Source: M55B127 sp034521955
Lineage (GTDB): Bacteria > Bacillota > Halanaerobiia > Halanaerobiales > M55B127
Direction: 5' to 3'
Assembly (NCBI GenBank): GCA_034521955.1
Contig: JAXHLT010000001.1
Span: 124,001-188,000 of the forward strand
DNA length: 64,000 nt
Position numbers and translations under genes: made by a program. Below, piece by piece: positions 1 to 7,268 of this stretch; the first letter of the stretch is position 1, and each line of letters starts with the position of its first letter. The notes beneath the pieces are model-generated. The model searched no databases. It was given only the letters and a program-made list of their open reading frames with translations, and had not been told where the DNA came from.

Positions 1-1271
1 AAAGTTCCGGCTCCGATACCCCTTTTAGGTCTATTTATTATTCTTTCAAAACTTAAATTATCTTCAGGATTATTAATTAACTTTAAATAAGCTAAAATAT
101 CTTTAATCTCTTTTCTTTCATAAAACTTAAATCCACCAATTATTTGATATGGAATTCCATATTTCATCATAGCTTCTTCAATCTGTCTTGACTGTGAATT
201 TGTTCTGTATAAAACTGCCATATCACTAAATCTATATTCACCTTTTAAAAACTTCATTTTTTGCGCTATGAAGTTTGCTTCTTTTTGGGCTGTTGATAAA
301 GTTTTATAGTATACTTTACCACCCTCACCTCTAGCAGCTTTCAATTTTTTAGGTACTCTGTTTTTATTATTGTTAATTACATTATCCGCAATATCAAGTA
401 TTTTTTTATGTGACCTATAATTTTGAACTAATTTTATTACCTGAGCATCTGGATAATCATCCTCAAAGTTTAATATGTTTCTTATATCAGCACCTCTAAA
501 AGCATAAATAGACTGGTCAGGGTCTCCAACTACAAAAATATTTTTGTATTTACTAGCTAAAAGCTGTGCAAACTTATATTGAGCAAAGTTAACATCTTGA
601 TACTCATCAACTAATATATATTTAAATCTGTTTTGATATTTTTCTAATACTTCAGGAAAATCTAAAAATAGTTCAACCGTTTTCATTATTAGGTCATCGA
701 AATCAAGTGCATTATTCTCTTTTAGTCTTTTTTCATATTCAGAATATACTTTTGCTACAATATTTTCAAAATATGTAAGTGGTTTATCCTGATAAGCAGA
801 TGCTTCTATCAATTCATTTTTAGCATTACTAATTTTATTTAAAACTACTGATGGTCTAAACTTTTTCACATCATAGTTTAGATCTTTTAAGATGTTTTTT
901 ACTAGTTTTTTCTGATCAGTCGAATCATAAATTGTAAAGTGTCTATTAAAATCAAGTTTATTGATTTCTCTTCTCAATATACGAACACAAAATGAATGAA
1001 ATGTGCCCAAAAATATGTCTTTAGCATTCTTACCGGTCATTTTTTGAACTCTTTCTTTCATCTCATCGGCTGCTTTATTAGTAAAGGTCAGTCCTAATAT
1101 ATTAAAAGGACTTACATTATATTCTTCAATTAGATATGCTATTCTATTTGTTAAAACTCTTGTTTTACCAGAACCGGCTCCAGCTATAATTAGTCCTGGT
1201 CCTTTATATAGTTGAACTGCTTTTTTTTGTTCTTTATTTAAACTAGCTAATATTTGTTCTGATTTATCCAT
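1..1271 (-). CDS. pcrA: ATP-dependent DNA helicase PcrA/UvrD (5' part, runs off window)
   Basis: Superfamily 1A 3'-5' DNA helicase used in repair and in clearing recombinase or stalled complexes from DNA. About 423 of an expected 720-750 codons are present; the C-terminal part lies beyond base 1. Translated residues show Walker A AGAGSGKT at about 30-37, the motif II box DEYQD near residue 220, GDPDQSIYAFRGAD just after it, and the RTNSQSR stretch of domain 2. The ATG at 1271 shares one base with the stop of the upstream DUF123 gene (TAATG), so the two are probably translationally coupled. Nothing looks damaged in the visible part. Confidence 0.95.
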   Translation of the reverse strand, partial: MDKSEQILASLNKEQKKAVQLYKGPGLIIAGAGSGKTRVLTNRIAYLIEEYNVSPFNILGLTFTNKAADEMKERVQKMTGKNAKDIFLGTFHSFCVRILRREINKLDFNRHFTIYDSTDQKKLVKNILKDLNYDVKKFRPSVVLNKISNAKNELIEASAYQDKPLTYFENIVAKVYSEYEKRLKENNALDFDDLIMKTVELFLDFPEVLEKYQNRFKYILVDEYQDVNFAQYKFAQLLASKYKNIFVVGDPDQSIYAFRGADIRNILNFEDDYPDAQVIKLVQNYRSHKKILDIADNVINNNKNRVPKKLKAARGEGGKVYYKTLSTAQKEANFIAQKMKFLKGEYRFSDMAVLYRTNSQSRQIEEAMMKYGIPYQIIGGFKFYERKEIKDILAYLKLINNPEDNLSFERIINRPKRGIGAGT

Positions 1272-1711
1272 TAATTTTTCACTCCTGGTTTTATTATTCT
1301 ATACTCTTGTTTAACTTGTCTAAGATGTCTACTAAGATCAATTTTTTCTTTGGAGTACAATAAGTGTGATATACAAGTACAGTCACTTGCACCAAAACCC
1401 TTAATAGGTACTTTAAAAACATCACTCTCTTTTAAATTATTAAACAAACTGCACTCAAATGTTTTTTTTGCATTAAAGATTACATATTCTATTATTTTTG
1501 CTCTATCTAATAAATAGTCGATATGCCAGTAAAACTTTTTATCTTTACTTAAATGCCTCTCTATTCTACTGTTAAGATTATTTTGAGCTGAACCAATGTA
1601 GAAATAAAAACCCTTATTATATTTAAACTTGCCTAATGCTCCAGTTTTTATTATATCATCATCTTTTAGATGAATTTGTAGTAAATAAATCCCGGTATTA
1701 AAATCATTCAT
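1271..1711 (-). CDS. DUF123 / GIY-YIG-like nuclease family protein
   Basis: A 146-residue protein of the DUF123 family, which carries a shortened GIY-YIG fold; in some archaea the same domain is fused to endonuclease III. The GIY (residues 7-9) and FYFYIGSA (about 36-43) motifs are visible, followed by the R-x2-RH helix and the WHIDYLL signature. The last conserved part holds CTCISHLL. It precedes and overlaps pcrA by one base, which suggests a DNA-repair setting, but the family has no firmly established bacterial function. The start has an RBS, GGAG, 8 bases upstream. Nuclease activity is inferred only from the fold. Confidence 0.8.
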   Translation of the reverse strand: MNDFNTGIYLLQIHLKDDDIIKTGALGKFKYNKGFYFYIGSAQNNLNSRIERHLSKDKKFYWHIDYLLDRAKIIEYVIFNAKKTFECSLFNNLKESDVFKVPIKGFGASDCTCISHLLYSKEKIDLSRHLRQVKQEYRIIKPGVKN

Positions 1712-1776
1712 TTATATGTCTCCTAACTAATTTACTTCTATAATTTTATGAAGTAATCCTTCCTTAATTACTAATC

Positions 1777-1805
1777 TTTACTATATATTCCTTTGATGAT
1801 ATAAT
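1777..1805 (+). promoter_or_regulatory. Sigma-A type promoter for tRNA-Pro
   Basis: TTTACT (-35) at 1777-1782 and a perfect TATAAT (-10) at 1800-1805 are separated by 17 bases. Transcription would start near 1812, about 30 bases before the tRNA. Read from the sequence; no expression evidence. Confidence 0.7.
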
Positions 1806-1840
1806 AAAAAAAGAATAAAATTAAATAATCATTATTAAAT

Positions 1841-1917
1841 CTGGCTATAGCGCAGTTTGGTAGCGCGCTTGCTTCGGGAGCAAGAGGTCCCCGGTTCAAA
1901 TCCGGGTAGCCAGACCA
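1841..1917 (+). tRNA. tRNA-Pro (anticodon CGG), CCA encoded
   Basis: The full cloverleaf folds: acceptor CTGGCTA pairs with TAGCCAG, the D arm holds TTGGTAG, and the anticodon stem CTTGC/GCAAG encloses loop TTCGGGA with anticodon CGG. The T arm is CCCGG TTCAAAT CCGGG. A73 and the C1-G72 pair are the usual proline identity elements, and the CCA end is encoded (1915-1917). It is one of only three plus-strand genes in the window. Confidence 0.95.
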
Positions 1918-2031
1918 TTTTTATTTTTTTATAACACTAAAATATTATAACATAAATAGGGTTAAAATGCATGTTTTGTAGGAATATCAACCACTACTAA
2001 TTATAAATATTAACTTAAATATATTTAATAT
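1918..2031. other. Intergenic stretch without a recognisable gene
   Basis: A+T-rich spacer between tRNA-Pro and the bidirectional terminator. No start-RBS pair or folded RNA was recognised. A T-rich run directly follows the tRNA CCA end but has no clear stem before it. With the upstream spacer at 1712-1840, which holds the tRNA promoter, this accounts for the non-protein region 1712-2089. Confidence 0.6.
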
Positions 2032-2074
2032 AAAAAGAGTGATAACTAACTTAAGTTAGGAATCACTCTTTTTT
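2032..2074. terminator. Bidirectional intrinsic terminator
   Basis: An 11-12 bp perfect stem (AAAAGAGTGAT against ATCACTCTTTT) encloses a second small palindrome, TAACTTAAGTTA. T runs follow the stem on both strands, so it can stop transcription from tRNA-Pro (plus) and from the peroxiredoxin gene (minus). Confidence 0.8.
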
Positions 2075-2089
2075 AATATGATCTGTTTT

Positions 2090-2533
2090 TTAATCAATAT
2101 CTTTTAAATATTCAACTATTCTTTCTACATGACCATCAACTTTAACCTTTGGAAATACTTTCATTATTTTTTGTTCTTTTGAAATTATAAAAGTAGTTCT
2201 TTTGTAGATTCCAATCATGTTAACAACTTCAAACTTTTTAGCAAGTTTTTTATCAACATCTGCAAGTAGAGGATAAGTTAAATCATATTCATCTGCAAAT
2301 TTTTGATGAGACTCAACACTATCACTACTAACACCTATTACTTTTGTGTTTAACCCCTCCAGGGCCTTCAACTGCCTTTGAAAGGCAACTGCTTCCTTTT
2401 TTCAGCCAGGAGTATTGTCTTTGATGTAGAAAAACATTACTAATCTTTTGTCCTTAAAATCATCACGACAGTGTTTTTTACCATTTTGATCATTTAAACA
2501 AAAATCAGGTAACTTTTCTCCTACTTTAATCAT
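2090..2533 (-). CDS. Peroxiredoxin (BCP/AhpC-TSA family), probable selenoprotein with in-frame TGA
   Basis: Thioredoxin-fold peroxidase of the bacterioferritin-comigratory/PrxQ type that reduces peroxides with thiol reductants. Reading from the ATG at 2533 (RBS AAGGAAGGG) gives 147 codons in one frame interrupted only by a TGA at 2404-2402, codon 44. The residues around it are FFYIKDNTPG-[TGA]-KKEA; the family has TPGCTKEA here, so the TGA sits exactly on the peroxidatic Cys. A hairpin fitting a bacterial SECIS follows at 2386-2364. The downstream part (TKVIGVSSDS, HQKFADEYDLTYPLLAD) is well conserved and uninterrupted. The resolving Cys five residues on (TPGCTKEAC) is Ala here. Seen: TGA, frame and hairpin. 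Inferred: selenocysteine insertion. The alternative is a nonsense mutation, after which a TTG at 2371 could only start an inactive fragment. Confidence 0.85.
2364..2386 (-). promoter_or_regulatory. Candidate bacterial SECIS element
   Basis: On the coding strand a hairpin forms 15 bases after the TGA. The 5' arm GCCTTTCAA pairs with TTGAAGGC, leaving one unpaired U in the 5' arm, and the apical loop is AGGCAG. A bulged U plus a short loop with G among its first two bases, 16-37 bases after UGA (here 24), is the general bacterial SECIS pattern bound by SelB. Folded by eye; energy not computed. Confidence 0.65.
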
Positions 2534-2620
2534 CTTTACCCTTCCTTTCATAACAATACTTAAACTTATATATTATAGTTGTTTGTTTTTAAAAATAATC
2601 CTTTATTTAAAGCTATTATA

Positions 2621-3412
2621 CTATAAATTTGAACTGCTTGCTCCCCCATCTAATACAATTGAAGCTCCATTTAAATAACTTGCTTTTTTAGAACATAAGA
2701 AGGTTACAAATTCACCTAATTCCATTGGTTCACCCAATCTTTTTAATGGAATATTACTGCTCTTTGAATTTAGCGCTTCTTCATAAGTTTTAAATTTGCC
2801 ATCCTCTACCTGTTTTTCTAAAAGATACTTTACTCGATCTGTTTCATGTAGGCCTTGAAGAATTGCATTAACCCTTATTTTAGGACTCAATTCTTTAGTG
2901 AGCGTTTTCATTAAACCGATCACAGACATCCTCACAGAATTGGAGAGCACTAAATCTTCAATAGCTTCCTTTACACTTATTGATGTTAGATTAACAATTG
3001 TACCTCCGTCTCCTTCTTTTAAATAATCTAGAGACTCTCTTACCAACCTCACTACACTCATTACTAAAAGATCAAATGACTTATACCAATCTTCATCACT
3101 TGTTTCGACAAATGACTTGCTGGGTGGGCCTCCTGCTGATGTAACTAAATGATCTAACCTACCATAGGTATTATAGGTTTTTTCAACTAATTTTTTTATA
3201 TCTTCTTTTTTAGTAATATCAGCTACTTGTCCAACAACCTTACCTTTATTTAGACTTTTTAACTCTTGTACTGTTTTATTTAATCTTTCTTCATTTCGCC
3301 CATTTACTACAACATTTACACCTTCTTTAACTAAAGCGGTCGCAACTGCCTTTCCTAATCCACTACTTGAGGCAGTTATTAAAGCGCTATTTCCTTTAAT
3401 CTTTAAATCCAT
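2621..3412 (-). CDS. SDR family oxidoreductase with atypical active site
   Basis: Short-chain dehydrogenase/reductase of 263 residues with a Rossmann fold. The cofactor loop ASSSGLG (about 14-20) replaces the usual TGxxxGIG and is followed by the NGR turn that often favours NADP(H). The NAG-type motif reads SAGG. The catalytic Ser remains in NLTSIS, but where the family has YxxxK this protein has SNSVR, so both Tyr and Lys are lost. A recognisable SDR subgroup carries LSNxVR at this place, so this is probably a subfamily trait, not decay. Substrate unknown. The C-terminal SIVLDGG is normal. The ATG at 3412 has RBS GGGGTG. It lies between the peroxiredoxin and a dead transposase. Confidence 0.85.
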   Translation of the reverse strand: MDLKIKGNSALITASSSGLGKAVATALVKEGVNVVVNGRNEERLNKTVQELKSLNKGKVVGQVADITKKEDIKKLVEKTYNTYGRLDHLVTSAGGPPSKSFVETSDEDWYKSFDLLVMSVVRLVRESLDYLKEGDGGTIVNLTSISVKEAIEDLVLSNSVRMSVIGLMKTLTKELSPKIRVNAILQGLHETDRVKYLLEKQVEDGKFKTYEEALNSKSSNIPLKRLGEPMELGEFVTFLCSKKASYLNGASIVLDGGASSSNL

Positions 3413-3443
3413 AATATTTTACACCCCTTTATTTATTAAAGAC

Positions 3444-3983
3444 TCAACTTTCGCAGTTAAGAATCTTTAATGGTTCTTTGATATAATTGGGAAGAAGCCC
3501 AAAAAAGTAGTCCAATAGTTTATTTATCTTCTTTTCAATAATTTTCAAACAATCATGAAGAGATTGCTTTAATAAATCTATTATAAGTAGCAATGCTTCC
3601 ATAAACTTTATATCTGAAAGTTCATAACAGTATTCAAAAAACATACCGCCAAAAGTCTTTCCATCTTCATTTTTTCTGACATCTAAAGTCAGCATAATAT
3701 ATCTGGTGAATACTATTTTGGTATGAGCAAACATTGAATCATAGCTTCTTCCTTAAAATTTTTTGGCCAAACGCAAATAGGATTTGTTCATCTTAAAAAA
3801 TACTTCAATATCCCAGCGTTTACCATAAATTATGATGATTTCTTCATCATCAAGTTCTATGTTCGTTGATAAAAGAGCAATCCACTGGTTTTTATTGTTA
3901 TCATTTTTAATAAAAATTATTTTAGCTTTAATTTCATTACCATCTTTATCTTTACCAATAAAAACAATAACAAAAGACCACAT
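3444..3983 (-). pseudogene. IS4-family (DDE) transposase remnant
   Basis: The C-terminal part of a DDE transposase. One open frame carries a KDKDGNEIKAKIIF block, then YGKRWDIEVFFK, which is the Y-x2-R-x3-E-x6-K signature holding the last acidic catalytic residue, and SYLRLAKKF. A TAA at 3755-3753 follows, and then in the same frame GRSYDSMFAHTKIVFTRYIML and the C-terminus. The TAA probably replaces a Gln codon. The N-terminal two thirds, with the first two Asp, are missing. No terminal inverted repeat pair could be found, so this is a truncated, immobile relic. Confidence 0.85.
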
Positions 3984-4249
3984 TCATCTGTTGGTAAAAT
4001 ACCACCAGCAGTTTATCATAAAAACATTCTGAACAACTTAGTTTCAGGAATTAAATTTGCTGCATAGGTATTGAATTTACTGAAAAACTGTGTTTAACAA
4101 ATCATATTAAAGCTTGTCCAAGATTAGAGGGGCTAGCTTAGCAATTTAATTGGGACATAGCTGAATTTTAAGTGTCTTTCTTTATTCTTTTTGTTTGTAT
4201 AATGATAGGCATATTTGCCCTTATATAAATCAGCTACTTTTTTGACAGC
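3984..4249. other. Spacer with probable IS debris, no gene recognised
   Basis: Some 270 bases between the transposase relic and the CDF gene. Short frames on the minus strand are broken by stops every 20-30 codons, and none has an RBS. It probably holds scrambled 5' transposase sequence, but I could not match it to a domain. Confidence 0.5.
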
Positions 4250-5137
4250 TTAAGAATCACAATTTTCATTCTCACATTCTTCATTTTCATATTCAATTTC
4301 TACTGTTACATGCTCTATTTTTTCTGCAACCAGCAGGGTTTTAATTTTAGATTTAAGCTCAATTATTTCTGCTTTTGAAAATCCATCCGGTATAACCACA
4401 TGGGTACTCAGAAAAATCTTATCTCCATCTAAAGTCCAGACATGGGTATGATGAGCTGCAAGTGCCTGAGTCTCTGCGGCTATTTGCTGCTGCAGTTCTT
4501 CAAGTTCAATCCCATGAGGAACTCTCTGTAAGAAAATATTTAAAACTTTTTTTAACTTAGAAATCACATTATATAAAATGTAAAGGTTGATTAATAGTGA
4601 AAGAAATGGATCTAAAATCGGAAGATCCTTATAAATCAAAACAATACTTACTATTAATACTGCCACCCAGCCTAAAACATCTTCTAAAAGATGCCAGCTG
4701 ACAACATCTTTATTTAAAGACTCTCCTCCTCTTAATTTAAAAACTGCAATCCCATTGACTATTATTCCTAAAATAGCAAGGTATAACATTCCTTCTGGAT
4801 GCACAGCCTGAGGATTAAAAATTCTGGGAATAACCTTTGTTAAGATAAAAACAGATCCTAAAATTAAGACTATGCTGTTAATTAGTGCTCCAAGCAAAGA
4901 AAATCTGGCATAACCAAAACTAAATTCTTTATCTGCTCCTTTTTGAGAATAATTCTCTAAATACCAGGACATTCCTAAAGATAGAGAATCCCCTAGATCA
5001 TGTAAGGCATCAGATAAGATAGCCATACTGTTGGTAAAAATTCCACCAAAAATTTCAATAATGGTAAATGATAAATTTAAGAAAAAAGCCATTTTAATAT
5101 TTGAGACATCTGAATGATCATGATCATGTTCACTCAT
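4250..5137 (-). CDS. Cation diffusion facilitator (CDF) family metal exporter
   Basis: A 295-residue inner-membrane protein of the CzcD/ZitB class that exchanges Zn2+ or a similar divalent ion for protons. It starts with a His/Asp-rich tail (SEHDHDHSD) and has six predicted membrane segments. The metal-site pairs are visible as SDALHDLGDS in TM2 and HLLEDVLGW in TM5. The C-terminal cytoplasmic domain carries the dimer-interface histidines (AAHHTHVWTLDGD) and ends in an acidic, Cys-containing tail (EECENENCDS). ATG 5137, behind GTGGGA, is preferred to a TTG at 5149. A palindrome upstream (5198-5215) may be a regulator site. The substrate metal cannot be assigned from sequence alone. Confidence 0.92.
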   Translation of the reverse strand: MSEHDHDHSDVSNIKMAFFLNLSFTIIEIFGGIFTNSMAILSDALHDLGDSLSLGMSWYLENYSQKGADKEFSFGYARFSLLGALINSIVLILGSVFILTKVIPRIFNPQAVHPEGMLYLAILGIIVNGIAVFKLRGGESLNKDVVSWHLLEDVLGWVAVLIVSIVLIYKDLPILDPFLSLLINLYILYNVISKLKKVLNIFLQRVPHGIELEELQQQIAAETQALAAHHTHVWTLDGDKIFLSTHVVIPDGFSKAEIIELKSKIKTLLVAEKIEHVTVEIEYENEECENENCDS

Positions 5138-5197
5138 TTTTTCCCACAATTAATTTCATAATTTATTCCCCTTTTGTATTTATTTTTGTTTCTAAAA

Positions 5198-5215
5198 ATA
5201 AGTTTATCAACTTAT
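5198..5215. promoter_or_regulatory. Palindrome upstream of the CDF gene, possible operator
   Basis: ATAAGTT-TATC-AACTTAT, a perfect 7+7 inverted repeat with a 4-base centre, located 60 bases before the CDF start. No T run follows it, so an operator is more likely than a terminator. The regulator is unknown. Confidence 0.35.
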
Positions 5216-5336
5216 ATCAAAAAAGTATGTAAAGTAGTTAATTGTCGTAAAGCGGAAGTTTAAGTAACGGTGTATCTGATGGTGAGTCTAAAACTATAAG
5301 ATCGCCGAAACGTTAAGTTAAAGATAAATGAAATAA

Positions 5337-6230
5337 TTAAACAAATATCTTCTTAGCTGAAGAAATTATTCTTTTAATTAACTCATCTTTTTTTCTGTTT
5401 TTATTGTAGGCAATATAAAATTTACGGTATAGATCCATTTCACTAACTTTAATTTCTTTTACTCTACCATATTCACTTGCCTTACTGGAAGCAAACTTAG
5501 AAACAAATGAAATACCTAATCCTGCTTGAACAGCAGCTATTATGGCTTCTGTACTTCCTAATCTACACTTGATATTTAATTCGTTATACTGAACACCTGA
5601 ATTTTTAAAACCTTCAAGCATTGCTTTTCTGGTACCTGAACCAACTTCACGGATTAAAATACTTTCTGATTTTAAATCCTGTATCTTTATTTTGTTTTTC
5701 TTAGTTAAATTATGATCTAGGGGAGTAATCAATCTAAGTTCATCTTCAACTATTTCTATAGTTTCATATTTGCTGTTTGTAGGTTTAGAACCTACTATAA
5801 TAATATCAACTTCCCCTTTATCTAAAAGTTCTATCATTTCTGCACTATCCCCAACTTCAATACAGGACTTAATCTCCGGATCATTTTTGGAAAAATCAGC
5901 TAAAAGATCAGGTAATATATATTCAGAAGGAATTGTGCTTGAACCAATTATTATACTTTTATATAACTTGTCTTTTTTGTTTTCAACATCAATTAATAGT
6001 TTTTCCCATTTTTGTATTATATCTTTAGCATTATTATATACCGCTTTACCCGCAGGTGTTAAATTAATATTCCCTTTTTCTTTGTAGACAAGTTCAGTTT
6101 CAAATCTTTCTTCTAATGCTTTAATCTGCATACTTATTGCTGGTTGAGTTAAATCCATTTTCTCTGCTGCTAATGAATAACTACCTGTATCGATTAATTT
6201 TGTAAATATCTTTAGTGTGTTGATTTTCAT
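5337..6230 (-). CDS. LysR family transcriptional regulator (selenium-metabolism-associated-like)
   Basis: A LysR-type activator of 297 residues: an N-terminal winged helix-turn-helix (SYSLAAEKMDLTQPAISMQI, about 17-36) and a two-lobed effector domain from about residue 90. The effector part has ASTIPGEYLLP-like IIGSSTIPSEYILPDLL, then IREVGSGTRKAM and LGSTEAIIAAVQAGLGISF. From memory, these are typical of CysB/CysL-like regulators and of the group labelled selenium-metabolism-associated; no search was run. It is followed after 8 bases by the HAD gene, so the two are probably co-transcribed. The nearby candidate selenoprotein makes the selenium reading attractive but does not prove it. Confidence 0.85.
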   Translation of the reverse strand: MKINTLKIFTKLIDTGSYSLAAEKMDLTQPAISMQIKALEERFETELVYKEKGNINLTPAGKAVYNNAKDIIQKWEKLLIDVENKKDKLYKSIIIGSSTIPSEYILPDLLADFSKNDPEIKSCIEVGDSAEMIELLDKGEVDIIIVGSKPTNSKYETIEIVEDELRLITPLDHNLTKKNKIKIQDLKSESILIREVGSGTRKAMLEGFKNSGVQYNELNIKCRLGSTEAIIAAVQAGLGISFVSKFASSKASEYGRVKEIKVSEMDLYRKFYIAYNKNRKKDELIKRIISSAKKIFV

Positions 6231-6238
6231 ATTATCAC

Positions 6239-6712
6239 CTACTTCCGCAATGTAGCAATTAAACCTTTAACATTCTCTAATATATTTAAAGCATCAAAAA
6301 TATCTTTAAATACTATATCAGCATTTAAAACACAGTCTGCTGCTAATCCTTCTTCACCCAATACAGCAATCCCAACCACAGCAGTCTTTAACATCTTTGA
6401 ATCGTTATTTCCATTTCCAATGGCTATTACGCTGTCTTTTCCAAGTTTTTCAACAAACTCTTTTTTATATACTGTACCTGGAATACTTTTATCTATAATT
6501 TCAATTTTTACATCGTTGTCATTAAATTGTTTTTTTGCAGTTCCATAGGTATCAGCTGTTATTATATGTATATTTAAAATTTTACTAAGATTTATTAGTT
6601 TTTCTTTAACACCAGCAATTAATATCCCATCATTTGCTATCGTCCCATTAAAATCTAACACTAGATCTTTGATTATTAACTTTTCTTTATCCGGAATCTT
6701 TATCTTAATCAT
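6239..6712 (-). CDS. HAD-like hydrolase, soluble P-type ATPase-like
   Basis: A 157-residue HAD-superfamily protein related to the phosphorylation domain of P-type ATPases (COG4087-like). Motif I is VLDFNGTIA near residue 20, with Asp as nucleophile and Asn at the second position where phosphatases usually have Asp. Motif II is IITADTYGT, and the late motif is IGNGNNDSKML followed by AVVGIAVLGEEG. There are no membrane segments, so it is a free-standing cytoplasmic enzyme. Its substrate is unknown. It lies in a likely two-gene unit upstream of the LysR gene and follows a 58-residue small gene. Confidence 0.8.
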   Translation of the reverse strand: MIKIKIPDKEKLIIKDLVLDFNGTIANDGILIAGVKEKLINLSKILNIHIITADTYGTAKKQFNDNDVKIEIIDKSIPGTVYKKEFVEKLGKDSVIAIGNGNNDSKMLKTAVVGIAVLGEEGLAADCVLNADIVFKDIFDALNILENVKGLIATLRK

Positions 6713-6746
6713 TATTTCACCTACTTTAAATTCTAATAATTTAATT

Positions 6747-6923
6747 TCAATTACTTTTTTTAGAAAAAATAAATAAATCCATAAAGTAGTCTATGATATT
6801 TTTTATTAAGCTGTTATTTTTTTCTTTAATCTTACTCTCTAATTCTTCACCAGTTTCTGTTGTTTCATACATATCTTCTTTAAAGTCATCCACTATTTTC
6901 TTTAAATTTTTTTCTTCACTCAT
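6747..6923 (-). CDS. Small hypothetical protein (58 aa)
   Basis: Not recognised. The ATG at 6923 has a good RBS, AAGGTGG; a GTG at 6932 lies inside that RBS and is rejected. The chain is highly charged (EEKNLKKIVDDFKED, then acidic and Lys-rich), ending in a short hydrophobic, aromatic stretch (IIDYFMDLFIF) before KKSN. It could be a small membrane-associated or regulatory protein. It stands 34 bases before the HAD gene on the same strand, so it may head that transcript. Confidence 0.5.
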   Translation of the reverse strand: MSEEKNLKKIVDDFKEDMYETTETGEELESKIKEKNNSLIKNIIDYFMDLFIFSKKSN

Positions 6924-7033
6924 CTTTTCCACCTTTTTATAAGTTTTTCTTATGTATAATTATAATATAAGTTTATGATAAAAATCAATTTTTTGAATTT
7001 TTCAAAATACTTTTAATATTGTTGTTATTGTTA

Positions 7034-7039
7034 TATAAT
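7034..7039 (+). promoter_or_regulatory. Probable -10 box of the zinc-ribbon gene
   Basis: A perfect TATAAT lies 32 bases before the ATG at 7071. The sequence 17 bases upstream (TTTTAA) is a poor -35, so this is only a candidate. Confidence 0.35.
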
Positions 7040-7070
7040 AAAATTTTAATAAAAATAGGGAGGTGTAATA

Positions 7071-7223
7071 ATGTCTGTTAAAGGAAAAGGTTACGAAAAA
7101 GGCAAGTATAAATGTAAGAAGTGTGGAAATATTATAACACTGGACTCCTTTTCAAATAGACTCCCTACATGCTCTGATTGTCAAAGCACAAAATACTCTA
7201 GAATTGGAAGTGAAAGACACTAG
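7071..7223 (+). CDS. Zinc-ribbon protein (50 aa)
   Basis: A short plus-strand gene with a strong RBS (GGGAGGTG, 6 bases before ATG) and its own terminator. The protein has two Cys pairs, YKCKKCGN and PTCSDCQS, separated by about 20 residues: a rubredoxin-like zinc ribbon, with a basic N-terminus (KGKGYEKGKYK). Small single zinc-ribbon proteins of this kind occur widely in anaerobic Bacillota; the function is not known to me, and both nucleic-acid binding and redox roles are possible. It converges with pepF, whose stop codon sits in the terminator's T run. Confidence 0.8.
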   Translation: MSVKGKGYEKGKYKCKKCGNIITLDSFSNRLPTCSDCQSTKYSRIGSERH

Positions 7224-7234
7224 TTGAAGTATTA

Positions 7235-7268
7235 AAGCCGGGTTTAAGAAACCCGGCTTACTTTTTTT
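7235..7268 (+). terminator. Intrinsic terminator of the zinc-ribbon gene
   Basis: AAGCCGGGTTT and AAACCCGGCTT form a perfect 11-bp stem with a 3-base loop, followed by CTTTTTTT. It starts 12 bases after the zinc-ribbon stop and abuts the pepF stop codon on the other strand. Confidence 0.92.

Noticed and set aside
2402..2404. TGA read as Trp or as a genome-wide recoded codon
   Set aside because: TGA ends ordinary genes in this window (hydC, tsaE, the GHKL gene) and Trp is written TGG; only the position-specific selenocysteine reading fits.
6923..6932. GTG starts just inside RBS sequences of several genes (6932, 9054, 30719, 34186, 39685, 19437)
   Set aside because: Each GTG is part of a GGAGGTG-like ribosome binding site; the next in-frame ATG or TTG at correct spacing is used.
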